In this document: positions 1 through 8,700 of the stretch, one piece after another
Layout: each line of letters starts with the position of its first letter
Position numbering within the stretch: the stretch's first letter is position 1
Source of the DNA: JAXGPP01 sp964436865
Lineage (GTDB): Bacteria; Planctomycetota; Planctomycetia; Pirellulales; Thermoguttaceae
Length of the DNA stretch: 28,256 bases
Reading direction: 5' to 3'
Assembly: GCA_964436865.1 (NCBI GenBank)
Contig: CAYTFK010000054.1
Location: forward strand, 1 to 28,256
Translations under genes and position numbers: made by a program
The notes under the pieces: generated by a model
Database searches by the model: none
Told to the model about the DNA's origin: nothing
The model's input: only the letters and a program-made list of their open reading frames with translations

Positions 1-2
1 TG

Positions 3-548
3 GAGAATTTCGAGGACGGCACCTTGGATGGCGGGATCACTGCCACTCCGAGCAATTTATCGCAGATTACTTTGAGCGGCGTCAACACGACCGACTCCGT
101 CGACGGCGACGATGGCAATATCGATGGCTTGGGTAACGGTGGGCGGTCCTACTTGGTGTATGGTTTCAACGCCGTGCCCAGTGTGCGGTTTGATTTTTCC
201 GGCCCTGTTCTTCCCACCGCTGCTGCACTTGTCTGGACGGATGGTATTGACGGGATGATCTTCCGTGCGTACGGTGTCGGAAACGTACTTCTCGGGTCGT
301 TCACGCCCGCAGTCTCGTTTGCCGATGCGAATTACATTGGCGGCACCGCAGAGGATCGGTTCTTTGGCGTCACGCATGCTGGCGGTATTCTGGCAATTAG
401 CATCGAAGGCCCTGATATCACTGCCGGTATCGAGGTTGACCACGTTCAGTACGGCCAGATGGTTCCGGAACCAGGTTCCATCGCCATCTTCCTGGCGTTC
501 GCCGGCTTTGGGCTGTTCGCCCGGTGGCGTCGTCGGCGTGCTGGCTGA
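3..548 (+). CDS. PEP-CTERM sorting domain protein (5' end cut by window edge)
   Basis: This frame is open from the window edge, so only the C-terminal ~180 residues are present; the true start lies upstream. The C-terminus is a textbook PEP-CTERM signal: VPEPGS, then a hydrophobic stretch (IAIFLAFAGFGLF), then an Arg-rich tail (ARWRRRRAG) before the TGA at 546-548. In known systems such proteins are exported, recognised by an exosortase at the PEP motif and transferred to the cell surface or matrix. No exosortase is in this window. The visible N-terminal part (NFEDGTLDG and following beta-rich, Asp/Gly-rich sequence) resembles an extracellular beta-sandwich, but I do not recognise a specific family and assign no substrate. 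A strong terminator follows 21 bases after the stop. The sorting signal is certain; the rest of the function is unknown. Confidence 0.85.
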   Translation, partial: ENFEDGTLDGGITATPSNLSQITLSGVNTTDSVDGDDGNIDGLGNGGRSYLVYGFNAVPSVRFDFSGPVLPTAAALVWTDGIDGMIFRAYGVGNVLLGSFTPAVSFADANYIGGTAEDRFFGVTHAGGILAISIEGPDITAGIEVDHVQYGQMVPEPGSIAIFLAFAGFGLFARWRRRRAG

Positions 549-569
549 GCCACTTGAATAAGAGCCTTC

Positions 570-613
570 AACCCGGCTCGTCGCGCTTGCACGGCGCGAC
601 AGCCGGGTTTTTT
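570..613 (+). terminator. Intrinsic terminator after the PEP-CTERM gene
   Basis: The left arm at 570-586 (AACCCGGC..GTCGCGC) pairs with the right arm at 594-609 (GCGCGAC.GCCGGGTT), with one bulged base and a 7-base loop. A run of six T (608-613) follows. This is a GC-rich stem with a U tract, the standard form of a factor-independent terminator. Confidence 0.9.
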
Positions 614-694
614 GTTTGACGCTGGCAGTTCGCTGAGCGAAAGACAGAGCATCTCTGCTCCGCGCCACACCATTACTCTCCGGGCTCCCGCACG

Positions 695-1588
695 ATGTTT
701 TCTCAAGTCCGTCGTCAAGCCGCGTGTGCCTTCCTTGCCGCCATCTCGTGCTGTGTCGCGGCGGTCGCCGAAGAGAGGGTCCTTTACGAGGGCGAGTCGC
801 CGTTCAGCCACATCATCGTGACCGAGAACGATCGGGGGCTGCGGACGCTCCTGTTTGATCGCAGCGGTGTCCGCCAGAGCGTGGTGAAGCTCGGCGACCC
901 GGATCATATCGAACTGGCCTACGCCCGATCGATCCTAGTAGCGCTGGCCGTCTCGGAGCGGCCCGAGCGGATGCTCATAGTCGGGCTCGGCGGAGGCACG
1001 CTCCCGACCCTCCTTCATCATCACTATCCTCAAGCTGCGATCGACGTCGTCGATATCGATCCTGGCGTCGTCGAGGTCGCTGAGCGTTTCTTCGGCTTCC
1101 GCACCGACCAGCGCCTCCGCGTTCATGTCTGCGATGGGCGGCAATTCATCGAGGAGGCCCAACAGCCGTACGACATCATCTTCCTCGACGCATTCGGTTC
1201 CAGCAGCATCCCACGCCATCTGACTACCCAGGAGTTCCTTGAGGCAGTTCGAAACGCGCTCAGGCCCACGGGAGTGGTCGCCGCGAACATTTGGGGACCG
1301 GGTTCAAATTCGCTCTATCACTCGATGATCCGCACCTACCAGGAGACGTTCGGCAGCCTGCTGGTCCTCCGCGTTCCCGCATCGACCAACGAGATACTTC
1401 TTGCCCAGCCGCGGCGCGTCGATGTCCGACGTGAAGTCCTCGTCCGCCGGGCAGCGGCCGTCACGCGCGAAAAGTCGCTCCGCTATGATCTTGCAGAACT
1501 GCTCGCCGCCGGCTGGCAGGATCCACCTCCGACGAACCAGCGCGGCCGCGTGCTAACCGACGCCGACACTGCCGAAGAGGATCGGTGA
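695..1588 (+). CDS. Exported spermidine-synthase-like protein (Rossmann methyltransferase fold)
   Basis: The 297 residues start at the ATG at 695. The N-terminus (basic RR, hydrophobic AFLAAISCC, then AVA before EE at ~25) looks like a signal peptide, so the protein probably acts outside the cytoplasm. Residues 93-175 match the spermidine-synthase nucleotide fold: a glycine loop GLGGGTL at 97-103, the acidic VVDIDP strand end (D120, D122), CDGRQF (D147) and YDIIFLDAF (D165). In true aminopropyltransferases the loop is GGGDG and the catalytic strand carries a second acidic residue in an SSDP-like motif. Here the loop reads GGGTL and the strand reads LDAFGSS, so polyamine synthesis is doubtful. 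Such exported or membrane-linked homologues are common and of unknown function. No Shine-Dalgarno is evident. A convergent gene ends 48 bases downstream. Confidence 0.8.
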   Translation: MFSQVRRQAACAFLAAISCCVAAVAEERVLYEGESPFSHIIVTENDRGLRTLLFDRSGVRQSVVKLGDPDHIELAYARSILVALAVSERPERMLIVGLGGGTLPTLLHHHYPQAAIDVVDIDPGVVEVAERFFGFRTDQRLRVHVCDGRQFIEEAQQPYDIIFLDAFGSSSIPRHLTTQEFLEAVRNALRPTGVVAANIWGPGSNSLYHSMIRTYQETFGSLLVLRVPASTNEILLAQPRRVDVRREVLVRRAAAVTREKSLRYDLAELLAAGWQDPPPTNQRGRVLTDADTAEEDR

Positions 1589-1636
1589 CCCGCCGCGGGC
1601 CAAGGCGAGATACGGCCTGCTGAGACTGCCGGACCA

Positions 1637-2401
1637 TCAGCGCGCCGGGGCGGCCCACACGACTGCATTCCGCAGAATTCGTCGGACGCTTGGATCGAAG
1701 AAATGCGGATAGGTTTCGTGGCCCGGCTGGAAGTAGAAGACCTTTCCTTTGCCGACCGTCCAAACGAGTCCCTGACGCGACGCTTCGGTGCTACCATCGG
1801 GCCGATGATATACTCCGTCAAAGATGACCGCCTCGGGTTCAGGAACCTCGAACGGCTCGCTGTAGCGTTCCGTCTGGGCCAGCGTGAAATTGTTCACGCC
1901 CTCGGCAATGGGGTGGTCTTTCGCCTTGACGATGACATCCACCGAGCTTCCGTCGCACACGTACGCCGAGAAACCGCAGCGGCTGCCGAGCAGGCTCCGC
2001 AGCGCCTTCGAGAAATGCGATGAATGGATGGCGATGAATCCCATCCCTTCCTCCTTCACACGCCGCACAATCCGCTCCACGAGTTCATCCTTGACGTCGC
2101 GATGCCGGACGTGCCCCCACCACAGCAAGACGTCGGTCGCGGCCAGCGCTTCATTGGAGACACCCTGGTCCGGATCGTTGATCGAAGCGGTGGCGATCTC
2201 CCAATCCGGCAGCGACCGGAGCCCTTCTGCGATGGGCGTATTCACGTCTTCCGGGTAGACATCCTTGGGGGCTGTTCCTTCCGACCATACCAGCGCCCGG
2301 CGCTTCGGACTATCGGCTCGAGATGCGGTTCCCAAGAGCAGCTCGCCAGTCAACGCCGCACCGACCGCCAACGCCGCACGCCTCGATATCTTATGGCCCA
2401 T
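1637..2401 (-). CDS. ThuA-domain protein with Tat-type signal
   Basis: The 254-residue protein begins at the ATG whose complement is at 2399-2401. The N-terminus has a twin-arginine pattern (SRRAAL) followed by a hydrophobic stretch and a small-residue site (TASRA, ~28), so it is probably exported by Tat. The mature part is the ThuA family (trehalose-utilisation type, class I glutamine-amidotransferase-like fold): RRALVWSEG near the start, VLLWWGHVRH at ~90-100, MGFIAIHSSHF at ~119-129, and FYFQPGHETYP near the C-terminus, the usual family landmarks. ThuA proteins are linked to disaccharide oxidation in rhizobia; in planctomycetes they are numerous and sit in carbohydrate catabolism settings. 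The precise substrate cannot be read from sequence. It converges on the spermidine-synthase-like gene and lies downstream of, but 179 bases from, a leftward glycosyltransferase gene. Confidence 0.88.
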   Translation of the reverse strand: MGHKISRRAALAVGAALTGELLLGTASRADSPKRRALVWSEGTAPKDVYPEDVNTPIAEGLRSLPDWEIATASINDPDQGVSNEALAATDVLLWWGHVRHRDVKDELVERIVRRVKEEGMGFIAIHSSHFSKALRSLLGSRCGFSAYVCDGSSVDVIVKAKDHPIAEGVNNFTLAQTERYSEPFEVPEPEAVIFDGVYHRPDGSTEASRQGLVWTVGKGKVFYFQPGHETYPHFFDPSVRRILRNAVVWAAPAR

Positions 2402-2580
2402 CTCGAACGCCTCACCTTGGTCAACAGGATACGTAATCCGGCCAGCGGGCGCCCACGGCCCGCATTCTCACGCGATTCTAATTGCCGTTCATGGCGACGG
2501 GAAGCTGCCTGGGACTGTGAACGACCTCGAATCTTGGACTTCGCAGTATGCTTCGCCTGAGAGCCGCTTCGGCAGCTACC

Positions 2581-3390
2581 CTATTCCCCGACGGCTGTGC
2601 TGGCAGATGCAGGCAGTCCAGTTCTCGTTTCACCGATTGCGTCGCTCTCCAGCACGTTGTGGGCGGTCGGTTCGGTCGCCCGAAACCAATCGGCATAGGT
2701 TTGGGCAGGCAACTCGTAATGGAAGTTCCAGTTCATCCGCCGGTCCTCGTCGGTGCGACGCGCCGCAAGCTGCTGGTAGCGGGCCAGCGTGTAGTCCAGC
2801 CCCAAGTGCCGGTAATGGAGCAATTTGAGTCGCGGATCGTCATCGTAGACTACCCGCCCGACCGGAGAGGCCTGGTGGGACCCGGGACCATAATTCATTG
2901 CCTGGACCGCCCGCGGATCGAATACCACCCATTTGTCCATGTGCTTCGCCGGCAGCCCGCGTGGGGCGACACTGAATATCTGCCCGTTGGTGTCGGGAAA
3001 CTCGTTGGCGAACATCTCATAACCAGTTGGCCTGGGTACCGTAATCCCACGGGCGTGGCAGGTCGAAAGATACTCCAGCAGAACCGGATGCCAAAGGAAT
3101 TCATCGCAGTCGACCACAATCACCCAGTCAGCCGACTCGCGACTCTCCTGCCAGGCGTTCTGCCTCACCGCCACGCGCTCGGATTCACCGCCGCAATTCG
3201 TTGGTAATCCAAAATAACGCAGTTCGGTTACGGCGCTCGACCGTACGATCTGCGGACTTGTATCGGTGGAGTAGTTGTCGTAGACTATAATCCGCCGGGC
3301 AAACCTGCTGTAATGCCGTAGGAAGTACGGCAACACGCGTTCTTCATTCCAACATATTGTGTAGACGTGGACGACAGGAGTAGAATTCAT
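2581..3390 (-). CDS. Glycosyltransferase family 2 protein (Glyco_tranf_2_4 type)
   Basis: I choose the ATG at 3388-3390 (269 residues); an in-frame extension to 3435 adds 15 residues that look non-native and would leave no leader from the promoter at 3444-3472. The N-terminus HVYTICWNEERVLPYFLRHY and IIVYDNYSTD (~residues 8-43) is typical of the Glyco_tranf_2_4 subfamily, where the Asn-Glu and Asp-Asn positions bind the nucleotide sugar. VVDCDEFLW (D94, D96) is the metal-binding DxD-like motif. No membrane segment or signal is visible, so it is probably a cytoplasmic transferase acting on a cell-surface glycan or glycoprotein. The gene is divergent from the 3475-5719 operon, which encodes two further transferase-like proteins, so a shared pathway is likely. 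Donor and acceptor are unknown. Confidence 0.85.
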   Translation of the reverse strand: MNSTPVVHVYTICWNEERVLPYFLRHYSRFARRIIVYDNYSTDTSPQIVRSSAVTELRYFGLPTNCGGESERVAVRQNAWQESRESADWVIVVDCDEFLWHPVLLEYLSTCHARGITVPRPTGYEMFANEFPDTNGQIFSVAPRGLPAKHMDKWVVFDPRAVQAMNYGPGSHQASPVGRVVYDDDPRLKLLHYRHLGLDYTLARYQQLAARRTDEDRRMNWNFHYELPAQTYADWFRATEPTAHNVLESDAIGETRTGLPASASTAVGE

Positions 3391-3443
3391 ACAGGAGCCC
3401 TGTACACCCAGATGTGGTAGTAGCCGCGGCGCCATTCATGGTA

Positions 3444-3472
3444 ACCATATTGACTAGCGCAAAGGTGGTCAA
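3444..3472 (-). promoter_or_regulatory. Candidate sigma-70 promoter for the leftward glycosyltransferase
   Basis: On the minus strand, TTGACC (complement of 3467-3472) lies 17 bases from TATGGT (complement of 3444-3449). That is 5/6 and 4/6 matches to the -35 and -10 consensus at ideal spacing. The predicted start of transcription is near 3437, giving a leader of roughly 45 bases to the ATG at 3390. The -35 box overlaps the ribosome binding site of the divergent gene. Confidence 0.5.
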
Positions 3473-3473
3473 T
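3449..3473. repeat. Inverted repeat ATTGAC-N13-GTCAAT in the divergent intergenic region
   Basis: The arms at 3449-3454 and 3468-3473 are perfectly complementary and end two bases before the ATG at 3475. The repeat overlaps the leftward promoter and the rightward ribosome binding site. A second small palindrome, ATGGT-A-ACCAT, lies at 3438-3448. Either could be an operator controlling both directions; no regulator is identified. Confidence 0.4.
3461..3468 (+). promoter_or_regulatory. Ribosome binding site for the gene at 3475
   Basis: AAAGGTGG sits 6 bases before the ATG at 3475 and fixes that start. It is one of the better Shine-Dalgarno matches in the window, where several genes have none. 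Confidence 0.6.
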
Positions 3474-3474
3474 C

Positions 3475-4056
3475 ATGAGCCAGAAAGACCCTAGACTCTC
3501 GGCCCACCGGCCGCTAAAGAGCGGTTGGGGGCTGCGCAGCGGCATGGTATTCACCAGTGGCTCATTGCGGAGTGGTTCTTATTACAAGAGCGGATCCTGG
3601 CCTCTTCACAAGGACGGATTGCTCGAGGTCCCGGAGGGTGTCTGGGATGATGCGGCTGCTCAGGGATTCCTGTTGGCCCCACGGGTTTACCAGATCAGGC
3701 TTGCGGCTGAAGAGGTCCGCTTCGCCGCAACTTCCTCGGGCGCCGGCCAGCCGGCTCCGTTCAACGGGGACTCCGTTGAGCTTGCGTTTTGCGAAAGTCC
3801 GCCCCCAGCCGCCGGTCAGCTTCGCCAATGCTGGTCCTCCCAGAACGTCGGTGGCTACGTCTGGCGGCTCGTGGTCGAATCGACCGGCGCGGCTCCTCGA
3901 GCAACATTGACTGCCACGGCGCCGGACCTCGCTGCTCCCGGTGAGCTCACCTGGACTTCGACCGGTTCCTGGGAGTTTTTTGGTGCGAACCGAGTCGTTC
4001 CCACGCCCGGCACAACGCCGGTGTGGAATGTTGAATTTCTGGTGACGGCGCTATGA
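3475..4056 (+). CDS. Unknown protein with Ser/Gly-rich basic N-terminal repeats, first gene of a glycosyltransferase operon
   Basis: I do not recognise the family. The protein has 193 residues with a good ribosome binding site. Residues ~14-45 contain a loose repeat of [K/R]SG spaced every 6-8 residues (KSGWGL, RSGMVF, SGSL, RSGSYY, KSGSW), rich in Ser and Tyr. The remainder is beta-rich without charged clusters, with two cysteines (CES, QCW), and looks like a structural or binding domain. There is no signal peptide, lipobox or membrane segment. Its stop codon overlaps the start of the next gene (ATGA, 4053-4056), so translation is probably coupled to the two transferase-like proteins. That position, and the Ser-rich segment, make it a candidate acceptor or partner for glycosylation. 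This last point is inference; a phage-tail-like or surface structural role is an alternative. Confidence 0.7.
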   Translation: MSQKDPRLSAHRPLKSGWGLRSGMVFTSGSLRSGSYYKSGSWPLHKDGLLEVPEGVWDDAAAQGFLLAPRVYQIRLAAEEVRFAATSSGAGQPAPFNGDSVELAFCESPPPAAGQLRQCWSSQNVGGYVWRLVVESTGAAPRATLTATAPDLAAPGELTWTSTGSWEFFGANRVVPTPGTTPVWNVEFLVTAL

Positions 4057-4997
4057 CTGCTCACGTGCTGCCGACGTGCCGGCATCGCGGCGGGCAATTC
4101 GCGCTGGACCGTTGGGTCTGTTCGTCGCCGAGGCTGGTGGCCCACAAGGGGGTGACCTCCGCTGCTTGCCGCGAGGTCTGTCCGTGGGCCGACCATGAGT
4201 CGCCGGTTAAATCACCGGCGGTCGGTGACTCGGACGATCTTGGCCAGGGGTACGGCGTGGCTATCGGTACCTTCGATAGTCTGCACGGCCCGGATCGCCG
4301 CTTCGGTACCGAGGCGGTCGAACTGAATCTGGCCGTTCTGCGGCATCGTTGCGGCGACGCGGTCAAGATCCTCGTCTGCGACGACGCTTCGCCCGCGGCG
4401 AGCCGGCGGCAGTACCGACGCGTGTGTGAGAGGTACGATGCCGAGTTCACGTCCAACCGGCGACGAATGGGCCACACTTCGGGTGACATGATCGTGTTTC
4501 ACAAAGCGCTTCGCTGGGCTGCCCGGCTCGGCCTGCGGACCGTGACCAAGCTGTCTCACCGCATGATGATCGATGTGCCGAACTGGGTCCAGAACGACTC
4601 CGAACGGCTGATCCGCTCGCCCTACGCCACTCTGGGGCAGATGCTCACCAATTTCGGGCTCGAGCAGATTCGAACCGAGTGCGTGATGATGGTCGTGCGG
4701 CGATGGTTGTCTTCGGGTGTTATGTGGCGCTATCGACCGCGGCGGATCCCGTATTGGAATGAGAGCCACACTTTCCGGGCAATCGCCGAAGTCGTCGATC
4801 GCGACAAACCCTACCCTTTCTTCCTGCCCTGGGAGCGGCTGAGCTTCCTCCGCGGCGCCGACCGGCCGCCGGTGCACTTCCGGGAGATGGTTGACGCCGA
4901 CCGCCATTTTCGCCGTCTGGCCGAGCGGCATGGCGTCGAGCTCAGCACCAGGTTTTCGACTGTCGACAGTTGTGCAACGATGGACTACCGGCGGTGA
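4053..4997 (+). CDS. GT-A-like glycosyltransferase candidate with four-cysteine N-terminal motif
   Basis: The 314 residues start at an ATG overlapping the previous stop by 4 bases. The first ~50 residues hold a cysteine cluster (C9, C23, C39, C43, then H48: TCRHRGG, RWVCSSP, AACREVCPW) of the kind that binds zinc or an Fe-S cluster. Residues ~67-270 resemble a GT-A core: GVAIGTFDSLHGP, a VKILVCDDASP strand with the usual Asp pair, and a KLSHRMMIDVPNWV segment where a DxD motif would be expected. The metal-binding acidic pair is not obvious there, so activity is uncertain. I recall similar Cys-rich N-termini on planctomycete transferase-like proteins, but cannot name a curated family. The next gene starts inside its stop codon (GTGA), so all three genes form one translationally coupled operon. 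Confidence 0.7.
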   Translation: MTAHVLPTCRHRGGQFALDRWVCSSPRLVAHKGVTSAACREVCPWADHESPVKSPAVGDSDDLGQGYGVAIGTFDSLHGPDRRFGTEAVELNLAVLRHRCGDAVKILVCDDASPAASRRQYRRVCERYDAEFTSNRRRMGHTSGDMIVFHKALRWAARLGLRTVTKLSHRMMIDVPNWVQNDSERLIRSPYATLGQMLTNFGLEQIRTECVMMVVRRWLSSGVMWRYRPRRIPYWNESHTFRAIAEVVDRDKPYPFFLPWERLSFLRGADRPPVHFREMVDADRHFRRLAERHGVELSTRFSTVDSCATMDYRR

Positions 4998-5719
4998 AAC
5001 CGCGTACCGCGCTCGCCATTCTGACGTACGTCGATGCCGCCCGGCCCGCGGCGGTTGGCCAGCGGTTGCCCGACGCCATCGCCTCACTCGAACACACGAG
5101 TTACCGCGACCCTGTCTTCGTGGTCGATGACGGCTCAACCGGCAGCGATCATCTGAAGTATCTTGCCTCTCTCGACAGCGCGCGGTTCACAGTCGTCCGC
5201 CGCCCGGCCAACGGAGGCATCAGTCGTGCCAAGAATACGTGCCTCCGCATCTTGGCGCAGACCGGCGCCGAGATCCTCTTTCTCGCCGAAGACGATATCC
5301 TGTTTCGCGAGGGCTGGGAGGACGCCTACGGCGAGGCGATGCGCCGCTCAGCCATACAGCATTTCAGTTGGTATGAGTCTGCCCCCGGCAATGTGGTCAT
5401 GGCCTGTAACGGGACGCTGGTGACGATGACGGCCGGACTGCTTGGGCTGCTCATGACGTTTACCCAAGAGGCAGTCCGCCGCGTCGGCGGATTCAAGGTA
5501 CTTCCCCACCGCTACGGTTTCGAACATATCAACTGGACCTACCGCGCGATCCAAGCCGGGTTGGCGCCGTTTGGCGCTGACATTGTCGAGAGCTTCCGCT
5601 ACATCCGCCGCTCCGACCGCCCTTCGTCACTCGACGTCAGCGAAATCCTCGCTGGTGCTGAAGCCAACCGCGCTTCAGGCTACGAAATCACTCGCCTCTG
5701 CGAACCCCTCCAAGAATGA
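4994..5719 (+). CDS. Glycosyltransferase family 2 protein
   Basis: I place the start at GTG 4994 (241 residues), which overlaps the preceding stop by 4 bases; a TTG at 4970 is possible but lies deeper in the upstream gene. VFVVDDGSTGSDH (D45, D46) is the nucleotide-binding DDGS motif, NGGISRAKN (~73-81) is the usual NxGxxxARN element, and LAEDDILFREGW (E99-D101) takes the place of the metal-binding DxD. GGFKVLPHRYGFEHINW at ~165-180 resembles the galactosyltransferase C-terminal motif with its acidic residue after the Gly-Phe. It is a soluble GT-A enzyme of unknown donor. Its last 32 bases overlap the end of the convergent giant kinase gene (5688-5719). Confidence 0.85.
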   Translation: MKPRTALAILTYVDAARPAAVGQRLPDAIASLEHTSYRDPVFVVDDGSTGSDHLKYLASLDSARFTVVRRPANGGISRAKNTCLRILAQTGAEILFLAEDDILFREGWEDAYGEAMRRSAIQHFSWYESAPGNVVMACNGTLVTMTAGLLGLLMTFTQEAVRRVGGFKVLPHRYGFEHINWTYRAIQAGLAPFGADIVESFRYIRRSDRPSSLDVSEILAGAEANRASGYEITRLCEPLQE

Positions 5720-8700
5720 CGGCATGCTGGCTCACCGGCGTCTCATCCGGTGCCAGGGTCCTGGCGATCCGAAAGCCGATGCGGTGTTCCCGGGTGTAGT
5801 TCACCACTTTGCCAATCGGCCGCGTGGCGCGAAGATCCAGCGGATCGTTGTCACATGAGCCTCCGCAGAGGAAGGAAGCATCGCTGTCGGCGGGATCCGA
5901 AGCCCATTCCCAGACATTGCCACAGATGTCCCATACGCCCAGTTCGTTTGGCTTGAGCGAACCGACGGGCTGAACTCGATGCTGCCCGTCACTTCTTGAG
6001 TTGGCGAAATACCAGGCATATCCGCCGAGCAACGACACATCGCTGCCGAAGCTGTAATCGGTGGTTCCGCCTGCCCGGCAAGTCGCAAGCCATTCTTCCA
6101 GTGTGGGCAACCGATAGCCGGCCCGTTGCAGGAAGTCGTCACGGAGCTTCCACCGGCCTGGCGAGACCTCCTCGTAGCACAACTGGTCGGGGACGAGGTC
6201 ATCGTTCTCGCTCAACCAATTACAGTAGGCCATCGCGTCCAGCGCGCTGATCGTGATGGCCGGGCAATTGGCTGGTGCATTACGGGCGGCATACTGGTTC
6301 AGCGGGACCTCACGAGACTGGCGGTAACTGTTGTCGAAATGCTCGTACTGCTCAATAGTGACCTCATAAACGCCAATCGCAAAGGCGTGGTCGGCCTGTC
6401 CGCGAACGCTTGCCAAGATGTGGCCATACGGCCCGTAATACCAGCACGCGCGATCGTCGCGGCCGGGCTTGCCTGCCGGCGCCGGTAAGTCCCAGCGGCG
6501 GGCCAGCCAGACGGCGGCGGCGTGTTCGCCGCCATCGGGAGAGGAGCAAGACCGCACCACCTCTGCACCAACCGATTGGAGCAGATTTCGCGGCAAACCT
6601 GTGGATGAGTACTCTCCCAGCGCAAGCAGCAATCCGGCACGGATATCCGGACGGCGCTCCGCCACCAGCATCCCGCACGGAACTTCTGGTGGCACGCCAA
6701 GCTGATTGAGCCGCGTGATCAGTGTCGACCGCAACGTGCGATCATCTGCCAACTCGAGCGAGGACCTGAGCCGGTCTCGATCGCCGTCCAGCAGGAGCAG
6801 GGCAACAATGCCGTTGGCAGTCGAGGCCGCCGACGTAAGCCGCTGGGTCTGGCCGGTTACAGATTGCGCTGGCTCCTCTTTTGCTGCGACCGGCCCGGTC
6901 AGTTCCTCGGTGTGTTTGCGGAGCCGCTGCGCGGCTGCCGCTCTATCGAGACTCAGCGGTTCAAGAAGGCTGGAGAACTCGCTGGCATCGGCCGCATAAT
7001 GAACCAGCAGACTTGTCAACTGCTCTTGATCGCCCCGCAGAAACCTGCCGAGTGCTGCGGCCGCCAGATGCCGCTGCTCCAGCCTGTCCTGCCGAGACAA
7101 CTCGGGCGCTGCCGGCGAGGACCTGGTGAACAACTCCTGCAAGGGGCCGGTCAATCGCGTGCCGACGGGCTCAAGATTGTCTACCCAGCCCGGCACGTCG
7201 AGCGGACCGGCGGTCAGGAGCGCTCCGGCGACCGTCGCCGCGTGTTCCTGCCAGCGCGGATCGCCGGGTGAATGGCGGGCCAGCAAAGTCGCGATTGCCA
7301 GGATCTCGTGGTGCGCCGTCGATCGGGCGAGCGTTGCCCACATCTTCTCGGCGGCCTCCGCACCCGAACGCCGCAGTTCCTCAGCGATAATCCGCGCTTC
7401 CACGGGCGATGCCGAGCGAAACTCGTTTTCGATCCAGGCTTGATCTTCGGGGGTAACGACTCCAAAGTGCCACCGGGCCAGATTCCAATGCAGCCGACTC
7501 CGAGGTGTGGTCCGTGAAGCAAAGGAATCAACCTTGAGACGTGGTACCCCCCAGCGGCGATAGGCCTCCATTTCTTCAAGCACCTGGGGCACCTCAGCAG
7601 TGTCGACCACCGCCAGCGACTCCAAGAGACCGTTGACCTTAGTTCGCGCATGCGTTTCCACGATACCCCAGCCGATGACCAGCAGCAGGGCCAGCATGCC
7701 CACAACCCGCACCAGGTAGTACCGGGCTGCCCGGCGCATCATCGCAGCCTGCGTGTCGGTCCACTGCGAGTAGCGGGTATACAAGCCGATTGCCAGAAAC
7801 TCCCACCACGCCGGCAAGTCGCGGCTTCGCCGACGAGCCTTCCATCCGGCGGCGCGCTCGGCGAGGTAGAGCTCCGCGCGGCCGCGACGAGTCTCTTTCT
7901 GTTTGCGGTCGAGCCACTCCCGCAACGACGGTACGAGGTAATCATGCGTCAGTTGCAAGCAGGGCACCGAAGCCCTCGCTGCCGCCCCGGCATCGTCACC
8001 AGTCGCTTCTTCGCGCTCAGCCGGTGTCACCAGCCGCAACTCGGCGTCGAGAATCTCGATAAGTTCAGCAAAGTCGTGTGCCTGCCGTCCGTAGCCGGAG
8101 GCTTCCTGAAGCTCAGCGTAGGGGCGCATTCGGCCGCGGATTTCCGACTCGTCCGCTGGAAGGAGCGCCTTGAGGACTTCTTTTGCAGCACGTTGATGCA
8201 GGCGGTGCCGGGGTGGCGCGGTCGCCGCGCAGAACGTCTCTTCCAGGAAAGTGGCGCCGATTCCCTCTGCTCCGCCAACCTGTTTGAGCGTCGCGGGAAT
8301 CCACGGCCGGTTCTTCATCATTTCGGCGAACACCGCCAGCCGCACCGGGATCACGCGGCCGTCCTGAGCCAGACCTGAAACGGCCTGGTTGAGGAACGCC
8401 TTCTGCTGACTCGTCAACTCTTCCGCCCGCTCGGGAATCGCACCGTAGGCGCGGCCAAAACCGGCCAGCACGTTTCTCGCATGGCGGAGGCCGAAGACAT
8501 CGACCGGGGCTGAGTTCTGCCCCTCGAGCAATGGTATCTCGAGCTGACGCATCAACCGTGTCGTGCCCATCCAGAAATCGTCGCGGACCATGAGCAGGCA
8601 CTGTACCCGCGCGCCGTCGCACTGACGGAGCGCACGAACCAGCAGCGGCTCTTCTTCCTCCCGGTGTCCGTGCAGCCACTGTTCGAACTGATCGAGTACG

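Noticed and set aside
615..694. TTGACG after the first terminator as a -35 box for the gene at 695
   Set aside because: At 16-18 bases spacing no acceptable -10 box is found.
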